NCBI GenBank assembly: GCA_021443405.1
Contig: JABUUA010000068.1
Span: 1-8,786 of the forward strand
Length of the DNA stretch: 8,786 nucleotides
From: Bacteroidaceae bacterium
GTDB taxonomy: Bacteria; Bacteroidota; Bacteroidia; Bacteroidales; Bacteroidaceae
Direction of reading: 5' to 3'
This document shows, piece after piece, positions 1 to 5,887 of this stretch (position 1 is the first letter of the stretch; every line of letters begins with the position of its first letter). The notes beneath the pieces were generated by a model, which was not told the origin of the DNA, did no database searches, and saw nothing but the letters and a program-made list of their open reading frames with translations. A program made the position numbers and the translations under genes.

Positions 1-60
1 AAAGTGGAAGTTCAGGAGAGCGAGGGGAATATTGCAGTTTATGAACAAGATGAGGATTAA
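1..60 (+). CDS. queD: QueD, C-terminal end (6-carboxytetrahydropterin synthase), partial
   Basis: The first reading frame of the window is open from base 1 and stops with TAA at 58-60. It gives 19 residues, beginning KVEVQESEG and ending AVYEQDED. This resembles the tail of the QueD/6-pyruvoyl-tetrahydropterin synthase family, which typically ends in a beta strand of the form V-x-V-x-E-(5)-A-x-Y. QueD turns dihydroneopterin triphosphate into 6-carboxy-tetrahydropterin, the substrate of QueE, which is the next gene; that context supports the call. The stop codon lies inside queE, giving a 20-base overlap with the ATG at 41. Only the extreme C terminus is visible, so no catalytic residue can be checked. 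The assignment rests on a short tail plus gene order. Confidence 0.6.
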   Translation, partial: KVEVQESEGNIAVYEQDED

Positions 61-619
61 CGAGATTTTCTACTCGTTGCAGGGTGAAGGTCGCTACACC
101 GGCACCCCCGCCGTGTTCATCCGTATGGCGGGCTGCAATCTTCGCTGTCCATTTTGTGACACGCAGCACGAAACATTTGTGGAGATATCGGAAGAGGAAA
201 TCGTGGCCGAGGCCCGGAAATATCCCACGCGCACCGTCGTCATCACGGGCGGAGAACCCGTGCTGCAACTGACGCCGCTGCTGACCGACTTGCTGCACAA
301 GGACGGTTTTGCCGTTCACTTGGAAACCAACGGGACACTCCGTTTGCCCGACGGCGTCACAATGGATTGGATTACTTGCTCGCCCAAAGAAGGAGCCGTG
401 CTGCGGCTGGACGCTTTCGACGAACTGAAAGTCGTGTACTACGGACAGGACATGAGTCCCTTCGACTCGCTCACGGCCCGAGAATATCGCCTCCAGCCCA
501 TGGACACCGGCGACCCTGTGGCTAATCAGAAAAATCAAGACGCAACAATCGATTACATACTTAATCACCCGAAATGGACACTATCACTACAAACACACAA
601 GATATTAAAACTGCAATAA
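41..619 (+). CDS. queE: QueE, 7-carboxy-7-deazaguanine synthase (radical SAM)
   Basis: QueE converts 6-carboxy-tetrahydropterin to 7-carboxy-7-deazaguanine, a committed step toward preQ0 and queuosine in tRNA, using a [4Fe-4S] cluster and S-adenosylmethionine. Numbered from the ATG at 41 (192 residues), the N terminus carries the family signature FYSLQGEG. The radical-SAM cysteines in C-x3-C-x2-C spacing are Cys32, Cys36 and Cys39. The SAM-contacting TGGEP motif is at 69-73 and ETNG at 95-98, and the family-like tail SLQTHK is near 182-187. Length is normal for the short QueE subfamily. A TTG at 32 and an ATG at 50 are also in frame. ATG 41 is chosen as the first ATG ahead of the conserved region, though ATG 50 (189 residues) is equally possible. 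The gene overlaps queD by 20 bases and folE by 46 bases, so the three are probably translationally coupled in one operon. Confidence 0.93.
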   Translation: MNKMRINEIFYSLQGEGRYTGTPAVFIRMAGCNLRCPFCDTQHETFVEISEEEIVAEARKYPTRTVVITGGEPVLQLTPLLTDLLHKDGFAVHLETNGTLRLPDGVTMDWITCSPKEGAVLRLDAFDELKVVYYGQDMSPFDSLTAREYRLQPMDTGDPVANQKNQDATIDYILNHPKWTLSLQTHKILKLQ

Positions 620-1161
620 GAAATCTTCTGTTAGCGGTGGGAGAAAATCCCGACCGGGAAGGACTGCTGGGCACGCCGGATAGAATTGTGCGCATGTGGA
701 CCGAAATCTTCCGTGGCTACGACCCCGACAAGAAACCTCGAATCACCACGTTCAAGAACACAAAACACAGCGAGGAGATGGTGTTCGACACGGGCAGCTA
801 TTATTCCATGTGCGAACATCACGTTCTTCCGTTCTTCGGCAACTACTATTTCGCCTATCTGCCCAATCCCGACGGTCGCATCCTGGGCATAAGCAAAGTG
901 GCGCGCGTGGTGGGCTATTGCGCGGCGAAACTGCAATTGCAGGAACGGCTGGCTCACGAAATCGTGGAGATGCTCACCGAAGCGCTTGACGGCAACGTAG
1001 GCGGCATGGCCATTCTGATGAGCGGCCAGCACATGTGCAAGACAATGCGCGGCGTTCGCAACCGTGGAGAAATGGTAGTGACCTACTACACCGGCGCTTT
1101 CAAAAAGAAAGCCCAGCTGCGCAACGAGTTTCTGAAACTGGTCGAGTTGCAGAAGAAATAA
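574..1161 (+). CDS. folE: GTP cyclohydrolase I (FolE)
   Basis: FolE hydrolyses GTP to 7,8-dihydroneopterin triphosphate, the entry step for both folate and 7-deazaguanine (queuosine) synthesis. The protein is 195 residues. An N-terminal helical part (LLGTPDRIVRMWTEIFRGYD, about 31-50) is followed by the catalytic core with MCEHHVLPFFG (79-89), GISKVAR (105-111), QERLAHEI (123-130) and GQHMCKTMRGVR (151-162). The expected zinc ligands are Cys80, His83 and Cys155, with the active-site histidines His82 and His153 also present. The C terminus keeps the G-F-x(6)-R-x-EFL pattern. Its position directly after queD and queE suggests that it supplies dihydroneopterin triphosphate to that pathway; a role in folate synthesis is equally compatible. 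ATG 574 is the only sensible start: the next in-frame ATG, at 694, would remove conserved sequence. The start lies within the last 46 bases of queE. Confidence 0.95.
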   Translation: MDTITTNTQDIKTAIRNLLLAVGENPDREGLLGTPDRIVRMWTEIFRGYDPDKKPRITTFKNTKHSEEMVFDTGSYYSMCEHHVLPFFGNYYFAYLPNPDGRILGISKVARVVGYCAAKLQLQERLAHEIVEMLTEALDGNVGGMAILMSGQHMCKTMRGVRNRGEMVVTYYTGAFKKKAQLRNEFLKLVELQKK

Positions 1162-1235
1162 TCGACAATCCGGGAAAAGAGGAAGCGCTCAGTAAACAAA
1201 GAGACCCCATCCTCCTTCGTAAGGCTATTTTGCCA

Positions 1236-1273
1236 AACTCGCCCCCTCGGGAGATGTTCCGAGAGGGCGAGTT
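1236..1273. terminator. Hairpin between convergent folE and guaA
   Basis: Bases 1236-1250 pair with 1259-1273, giving 14 of 15 pairs around an 8-base loop. The only mismatch is C1245 opposite A1264. The stem is GC-rich and lies 74 bases past the folE stop and 27 bases past the guaA stop, so it could end transcription from both sides. Neither flank has a clean run of T residues; on the plus side it is followed by ctgtttcag. The hairpin is directly visible. Its bidirectional terminator role is inferred from the convergent layout. Confidence 0.65.
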
Positions 1274-1300
1274 CTGTTTCAGAATTTCAAAACGACGGGG

Positions 1301-2914
1301 TCACTCCCACTCGATGGTTGCTGGCGGCTTTGACGAAATGTCGTAGCAAACACGATTGACGCCCTTCACCTTGTTGATGATATCGGTGGAAACCTTGGCC
1401 ATGAAGTCGTAGGGAAGGTGAGCCCAGTCGGCAGTCATGGCGTCGCTGCTGGTGACGGCACGCAGTGCGACGGGATTTTCGTAGGTTCGTTCGTCGCCCA
1501 TCACGCCCACCGAGCGTACATCGCTCAGCAGGATGGCGCCGGCTTGCCAGATTTGGTCGTAGAGACTGACCTCAATCTCACCGTCCTGCATATCGGCGGG
1601 AACACCTGCGGCCAGTACGCGGCGGGCGTCTTCTCCGCTCAACTTCACCTTGTAGTCGCGCAGACCGCGGATGAAGATGTCGTCGGCTTCCTGCAACACA
1701 CGCACTTTCTCGGGCGTGATGTCGCCGAGAATGCGCACGGCCAGGCCGGGACCGGGGAAAGGATGACGGGTGATGAGGTGCTCGGGCATGCCGAGAGAAC
1801 GGCCCACGCGGCGCACTTCGTCCTTGAACAGCCACTTCAGCGGCTCGCAAATCTTCAGATTCATCTTCTCGGGAAGACCGCCCACGTTGTGGTGACTCTT
1901 GATGACTTTGCCCGTGATGTTGAGGCTCTCGATGCGGTCGGGATAGATGGTCCCTTGTGCCAGCCAGCGGGCGTCTTTAATCTTTTGTGCTTCAGCGTCG
2001 AACACATCGATAAAGCCTTTGCCGATAATCTTGCGCTTCTTCTCGGGCTCCCGCACGCCGGCGAGTTCGCTGAAGAACTTTTCCGAGGCATCCACGCCGA
2101 TGACGTTCAGACCGAGACACTCGTAGTCGCGCATCACGTTAGTGAATTCGTCCTTGCGGAGCATGCCGTGGTCCACGAAGATGCAGGTAAGTTTGTCGCC
2201 GATGGCTCGGTTGAGCAGGACGGCAGCCACACTACTGTCCACGCCGCCCGAAAGGCCGAGGATGACGCGGTCGTCGCCAATCTGCTCCTTCAATTCCTTG
2301 ACGGTGGTCTCCACAAACGAGTCGGCGCTCCAGTCCTGACGGCTGCCGCAGACGCCCACGACGAAATTCTTCAGTAACAGCGTGCCCTGGATGCTGTGAA
2401 ACACCTCGGGATGGAATTGCACACCCCAGATTCCGTGGTTCGAAGGCAGGTAATAAGCGGCGTTCTCCACCGTCTCTGTGCTACCGATGACCTCGGCACC
2501 CGTGGGGATGCGCGTAATGGTGTCGCCGTGGCTCATCCACACTTGCGAGTTCTCGTCGAACCCTTGGAAAAGGATGTTGTCGCGGTTGATGTAGGTGAGG
2601 TGCTGGCGGCCATATTCGCGGCTGCCTGCGGGTTCCACCTTACCACCGTTGGTGTGGCTGATGTACTGTGCGCCGTAACAGATGCCCAGAATCGGGTAGC
2701 GCTGGCGAATAGGCTCGAGGTCGAGTCGGAAAGCCTCGGGGTCGTAGACGCTGAACGGACTACCACTGAGGATGACGCCGATGACCGAGGGGTCGTCGAG
2801 CGGCATCTTGTTGTAAGGCATGATTTCACAAAACGTGTCGAGCTCGCGCACACGGCGTCCGATGAGCTGTGTCGTCTGGCTGCCGAAGTCGAGAATAATG
2901 ATTTTCTGTTGCAT
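1301..2914 (-). CDS. guaA: GMP synthase (glutamine-hydrolysing)
   Basis: GuaA aminates XMP to GMP using ATP and glutamine, the last step of guanine nucleotide synthesis. The 537-residue protein has the full two-domain layout. The N-terminal class I glutamine amidotransferase domain (about 1-190) has LDFGSQTTQLI at the start, GICYGAQ with nucleophile Cys79, and the HPE triad residues His168 and Glu170. The ATP-pyrophosphatase domain has the P-loop SGGVDSS at 222-228. The C-terminal dimerisation domain includes RHPFPGPGLAVR (383-394) and ends in SKPPATIEWE, close to the usual SKPPGTIEWE. The length is slightly above the usual roughly 510-525. The ATG at 2914 sits directly before the conserved beta strand and downstream of a Bacteroidetes-type promoter. 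The gene is monocistronic as far as can be seen and converges with folE. Queuosine synthesis next door consumes GTP, a loose metabolic link but probably not co-regulation. Confidence 0.98.
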   Translation of the reverse strand: MQQKIIILDFGSQTTQLIGRRVRELDTFCEIMPYNKMPLDDPSVIGVILSGSPFSVYDPEAFRLDLEPIRQRYPILGICYGAQYISHTNGGKVEPAGSREYGRQHLTYINRDNILFQGFDENSQVWMSHGDTITRIPTGAEVIGSTETVENAAYYLPSNHGIWGVQFHPEVFHSIQGTLLLKNFVVGVCGSRQDWSADSFVETTVKELKEQIGDDRVILGLSGGVDSSVAAVLLNRAIGDKLTCIFVDHGMLRKDEFTNVMRDYECLGLNVIGVDASEKFFSELAGVREPEKKRKIIGKGFIDVFDAEAQKIKDARWLAQGTIYPDRIESLNITGKVIKSHHNVGGLPEKMNLKICEPLKWLFKDEVRRVGRSLGMPEHLITRHPFPGPGLAVRILGDITPEKVRVLQEADDIFIRGLRDYKVKLSGEDARRVLAAGVPADMQDGEIEVSLYDQIWQAGAILLSDVRSVGVMGDERTYENPVALRAVTSSDAMTADWAHLPYDFMAKVSTDIINKVKGVNRVCYDISSKPPATIEWE

Positions 2915-2941
2915 AATTTGTGGCTCGATAAATTATGCCCA

Positions 2942-2972
2942 CAAAGGTACAAAAAAAAGATTTCCCCGCCAA
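2942..2972 (-). promoter_or_regulatory. guaA promoter, Bacteroidetes type
   Basis: On the minus strand a perfect -7 box TACCTTTG (2949 to 2942) matches the Bacteroidetes consensus TAnnTTTG. A TTG at 2972-2970 lies 20 bases upstream of it, as expected for the -33 element. Transcription would start a few bases below 2942, leaving a leader of roughly 20-25 bases before the guaA ATG. A run of eight T residues fills part of the spacer. Confidence 0.7.
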
Positions 2973-3070
2973 TTTTCACGGTGAAAATAATGTACGCACC
3001 CGCAAGGCTTTTGGCGGATGTGGGAGAGTATGGAAATCGAAGTCCGATGAAACGACAGCGTTTCTCTTGG

Positions 3071-3118
3071 CACGTCTGAATCGTCATGCGGAGGACTGAG
3101 CTGATTCATTCAGACGTG
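3071..3118. repeat. 11-bp perfect inverted repeat
   Basis: CACGTCTGAAT at 3071-3081 is the exact reverse complement of ATTCAGACGTG at 3108-3118, with 26 bases between. It lies upstream of the guaA promoter, next to the tandem repeats at 3128-3193. The arm ACGTCTGAA looks like a shortened version of the third repeat unit (ACGTC...TCTGAA), which hints at common origin. The function is unknown; an operator or a mobile-repeat relic are both possible. Confidence 0.6.
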
Positions 3119-3127
3119 TGGCTTAAA

Positions 3128-3193
3128 ACATGCGTATGTTTGAGCTCACACGTCCGTATGTTTGAGGCGAGACGTCCGTATGTCTGAAACGCA
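3128..3193. repeat. Three tandem imperfect 22-bp repeats
   Basis: Three units with exact 22-base period begin at 3128, 3150 and 3172. The shared core is CGTATGTTTGAG at 3133-3144 and 3155-3166, and CGTATGTCTGAA at 3177-3188. Units two and three also share the leading ACGTC. The array is in the gap between the outer-membrane protein gene and guaA, just below a terminator-like hairpin. The spacing is near two helical turns, so bound proteins would face the same side. There are no intervening spacers, so this is not a CRISPR array. It may be a protein-binding array or a copy of an interspersed intergenic repeat family. Confidence 0.75.
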
Positions 3194-3224
3194 TTGAGGC
3201 CGCGACTTGCATCGCAGCCTCAAT
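3193..3224 (-). terminator. Terminator-like hairpin after the outer-membrane protein gene
   Basis: Bases 3193-3205 pair with 3212-3224 (12 of 13 pairs; C3201 opposes A3216) around a 6-base loop. The hairpin is 20 bases below the TAA of the outer-membrane protein gene at 3245. On the minus strand the next bases are GCGTTTCAGAC, only weakly T-rich, so termination may be inefficient. Confidence 0.65.
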
Positions 3225-3244
3225 CGATATCGGGTGAAGGTGGA

Positions 3245-3958
3245 TTAGAATCGGTAGCCGAGCGCCATGATGAAGGCGAAATTGTGCGCCTTGCCCAAGC
3301 CGACTTGATGCATGATGTCGCGGTAAGAGTCGCGATACATGTCGGTGATGCCCCAGTCGCAACCCAGCGTGAGTGAGTAGTGCTGGTTATATTCGGCGCC
3401 TACACGGAAGCCAAGACCGGCGTCCCAGCGCTGGAACTGTGTGTGGGTGCTGTTCTGGTCGTCCTTGAATGCCTTGTGGGTCAACGCCTTCTCCACTTCG
3501 CGGAACCCGGGTCCGTCAGCATCAATGTCGAGGGCATTCTTGCCACCAACGCCCACTGAGAAGTAGGGACCGAACTCGCCAAAGAAGCCAAACTCCCGGT
3601 TGAGGTTGTAGTGGAAACCTGCGCGGACGGGAATCTCGATATAGTGAAGACGAGAAGTGAACTTGCCGTCAACGCCCATTTCAGCCAATGCGGGGTCGGC
3701 GGCGTCTTGAAACTTGCCGCCCTTCATAATCCAGTCAACGCCTGTGCTGATGTAGGTTCCGTGAGCCTTGGGCAGTGTGTACTCCAGTTTGAATCCGGCG
3801 GTGCCGCCCACTTTCCCTTCGTAGGGAGTGTTCTTGATGTGCGAAGTGGTGAGACCCAGAAAGGTCTGCCACGTCATCCCTTGCTTGGGCTCGTAGTCCA
3901 ATGCCATGGCGCTGCTCGTGACGAGCAAGGCGACGGCTGCAATCAAATACTTTTTCAT
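3245..3958 (-). CDS. Outer-membrane beta-barrel protein (porin/PorT-like)
   Basis: This 237-residue protein starts with a clear Sec signal peptide: MKKY, a hydrophobic stretch, then AMA with predicted cleavage after Ala19. The mature part alternates polar and hydrophobic residues in short glycine- and aromatic-rich strands, for example AGFKLEYTLP, ISTGVDWIMKGG, IPVRAGFHYNL, FFGEFGPYFSVGVGG, GFRVGAEY and SLTLGCDWGI. It ends in a terminal aromatic residue (LGYRF), the usual recognition signal for outer-membrane barrel assembly. This fits the small eight-stranded barrel families common in Bacteroidetes. The role is unknown; such proteins are often abundant surface structural proteins. The ATG at 3958 is fixed by the signal peptide. 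The gene appears monocistronic, with a possible -7 box about 73 bases upstream and a hairpin downstream. Confidence 0.85.
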   Translation of the reverse strand: MKKYLIAAVALLVTSSAMALDYEPKQGMTWQTFLGLTTSHIKNTPYEGKVGGTAGFKLEYTLPKAHGTYISTGVDWIMKGGKFQDAADPALAEMGVDGKFTSRLHYIEIPVRAGFHYNLNREFGFFGEFGPYFSVGVGGKNALDIDADGPGFREVEKALTHKAFKDDQNSTHTQFQRWDAGLGFRVGAEYNQHYSLTLGCDWGITDMYRDSYRDIMHQVGLGKAHNFAFIMALGYRF

Positions 3959-4031
3959 CTTGTTCTATTTTTGTATTGTCAGTGATTCGTAATACGTGGT
4001 GTGGCGCATGAGGCGCCGACATCTTCACCAA

Positions 4032-4039
4032 CAAAGGTA
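4032..4039 (-). promoter_or_regulatory. Likely -7 box for the outer-membrane protein gene
   Basis: TACCTTTG on the minus strand is identical to the guaA -7 box and matches TAnnTTTG. It predicts a leader of about 65 bases before the ATG at 3958. No TTG is seen at the usual distance upstream, so the -33 element is weak or absent. The rest of the interval 4040-4170, up to the GtrA stop, shows no gene and no clear terminator for the cassette. Confidence 0.5.
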
Positions 4040-4170
4040 CAGATTTTTTCCGAACGACCGATGCTTATGCCGAGTTTTTTGCAATATATTAACGAAAGGC
4101 CGTCCGTTTTCCGCGTGTCGATTACTCCGTACCATATTTACCACAAGCTCAACTTTGAATAGAGATAATA

Positions 4171-4596
4171 CTACTTACGAGAAAATAATAAGTATTTGCG
4201 TGCAAAGAAGTTCCAAAGGTAGGTAATGACTGTGGCGATGATTTTAGACAACATATACCATAAACCGATAAAGTTGGATAGAAGCCAAATTAGTAAATCG
4301 TTCAAGAGTAGTCCGACGAGACCTATCACCGCAAACAACAGAAACTCAATTTTGGCGTTCTTACATTGCGATTGAGTGAACACCCATACTTTGCTCAATA
4401 GGTAGTTTGCTAATAGTCCCGCCAAGAATGATATCGTGGCTGATACTATGTAATAACAATGTACATACTCTGTCAGTACATACAGCAATGCAAAATCAAT
4501 GAGGAAAGCAAATCCACCCACGAATGTATAACGAAAGAGTTGCAGTAGGGTGTTGTCAGATTTCTCTGTCAATATTTGTCGAATCAAGTCACTCAT
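4171..4596 (-). CDS. GtrA-like four-helix membrane protein
   Basis: The 141-residue protein has four hydrophobic segments at about 20-42, 47-69, 83-109 and 111-135. It shows the typical GtrA pattern: F-R-Y-x-F-V-G-G near the first helix, NYLLSKVWVF after the second, and NFFARKYLLFS at the C terminus. GtrA-family proteins are proposed to move or present polyprenyl-phosphate-linked sugars across the inner membrane during glycan modification. Here it is the last gene of a three-gene unit, one base after the stop of the membrane glycosyltransferase gene, so co-translation is likely. The DNA is AT-rich compared with guaA. The family call is strong; the sugar and acceptor cannot be read from the sequence. 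Confidence 0.88.
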   Translation of the reverse strand: MSDLIRQILTEKSDNTLLQLFRYTFVGGFAFLIDFALLYVLTEYVHCYYIVSATISFLAGLLANYLLSKVWVFTQSQCKNAKIEFLLFAVIGLVGLLLNDLLIWLLSNFIGLWYMLSKIIATVITYLWNFFARKYLLFSRK

Positions 4597-4597
4597 G

Positions 4598-5887
4598 TTA
4601 TTCTAATACTTCATCTTTGGGTGTGAACTCTATTAACTTGTCCCATAATTGGAAGAAGCAAATAATTATAAAAGGAGTGCATGGTAATATCAAACGAGAG
4701 TAGTCACTTTGTGCCCCAGCGATAGCCGTGACAAACATCCCTATAATATACAACCATAAAAATGCCGAAAGTAATGGCATATTACCTTGTTTGATGTTCT
4801 TGAACAACAGGAATATGTAAATGATAAGTATAACATACATCATCATAAATGTGATGCTTAATGACTTCGTTGAACGTATTAATAAACCTCCTAATACTTC
4901 TATTCTTGAATTGGCATATACAAGAAAACAAGGCTCGCTACCTAAATGAATGAATTTGTGCAAGTTTAAGATTACGTATTCTTTTTGATTGTTCTTTAAA
5001 GAGGACTTAAAGATTCTATCTTTTTCAATCGTAGTAGATAGGTCCCTAATCTTGAAAGAGTCCAATTGTTGAACACCTGTAGAATCTATATAGCTGCAAG
5101 TCTGCAAAGTGGATGAGTTTAATTCTGAATAATCAAGTAATTGGCCTCTGCGAAGGATTTCTATTTGATTTACATACCCTACACTACTGGTTGAAAATAC
5201 CCCATATTGTTGTTTGAATGTATAACAATAGGAGAGATAAAAGCCAAATACAATCAGTAGGCCGCATAGATTAATGAAACAGTGCTTTCTTTTCTGAATG
5301 ATTAATATTAGGGACAACACTATTAGTATGGGCAATAGGAAAATAAAAGATGGTCGTAACATCAATAACACTGCAAACAGTGTGTTGCTAATCACTGCAT
5401 CTTTTATTTTGCTGAAACGTATATACCTCAGTATGTAATACGTAAAGATAATCGCTAAAGATAAGGCAATAGACTCTGTTAGTATGCAGAGAATCCATGC
5501 AGAAAAGCAAGGAAGACATGCATACACAGCTGTGGCAATAAATTGTAAATGTTTCTTTTGAATAAAGAACGTGGATAATTTGTACAGGTATGCGATTGAA
5601 AGAAGGTATAAAAGGCATTGAAGGAACACTATTACCCACACATGATATGTGGATATGCAGCTTGCCAAAGCACAAATGATTGAATAGACTGGCGTTCTGA
5701 CTTCATCGATTTGTCCATGTAGGAAAAGCGTTCCCGCGCTATAATATGTTGGGCTATCTATCAACCAATTGATACGAAAGATCAATAATATTACAGTGAG
5801 GTTTAAAAGAGCAATGCAATATAACAACCTTAACTGCTCCTTCTGATTTCCGTTCTTAATAATTTGTAAGATACTATTTGCTTTCAT
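4598..5887 (-). CDS. GT-C-type integral membrane glycosyltransferase (ArnT/PMT-like)
   Basis: This 429-residue protein is mostly hydrophobic, with roughly ten or more membrane segments (for example 20-40, 83-103, 114-134, 139-156, 165-199, 206-222 and several after 330). Features match GT-C transferases that use polyprenyl-phosphate sugars on the periplasmic face: an acidic residue in the first loop after helix one (DSPTYYSAG, Asp44), then RTPVYSIICAL (64-74) resembling the RTPGYP motif, TES (137-139) and LRPSF (177-181). A soluble loop at about 225-320 is probably periplasmic. Its start overlaps the end of the flavoprotein gene by 14 bases, and its stop is one base from the GtrA-like gene. 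Donor and acceptor are unknown; transfer of a polyprenyl-linked sugar to a surface glycan or lipid is inferred from fold and neighbours. A polymerase of polysaccharide units is an alternative. The codon use is notably AT-rich. Confidence 0.72.
   Translation of the reverse strand: MKANSILQIIKNGNQKEQLRLLYCIALLNLTVILLIFRINWLIDSPTYYSAGTLFLHGQIDEVRTPVYSIICALASCISTYHVWVIVFLQCLLYLLSIAYLYKLSTFFIQKKHLQFIATAVYACLPCFSAWILCILTESIALSLAIIFTYYILRYIRFSKIKDAVISNTLFAVLLMLRPSFIFLLPILIVLSLILIIQKRKHCFINLCGLLIVFGFYLSYCYTFKQQYGVFSTSSVGYVNQIEILRRGQLLDYSELNSSTLQTCSYIDSTGVQQLDSFKIRDLSTTIEKDRIFKSSLKNNQKEYVILNLHKFIHLGSEPCFLVYANSRIEVLGGLLIRSTKSLSITFMMMYVILIIYIFLLFKNIKQGNMPLLSAFLWLYIIGMFVTAIAGAQSDYSRLILPCTPFIIICFFQLWDKLIEFTPKDEVLE

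Noticed and set aside
32..40. TTG at 32 as the queE start
   Set aside because: ATG codons at 41 and 50 are in the same frame directly before the conserved MRINEIFYSLQGEG region. No feature favours the rarer start codon.
1418..2377. Long (319-codon) plus-strand open frame opposite guaA, and a 227-codon one at 2396-3079
   Set aside because: Both lie antisense to the unmistakable guaA coding sequence. Open antisense frames are common in GC-rich coding DNA, and the translations show no family features.
3128..3193. CRISPR array
   Set aside because: The units are directly tandem with no unique spacers, and only three are present; no cas-like gene is in the window.
3959..4170. Terminator for the three-gene cassette downstream of the GtrA-like gene
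   Set aside because: Searched for by eye. No stem with a T-rich tail was found, so the cassette may read through toward the outer-membrane protein gene or end by another mechanism.
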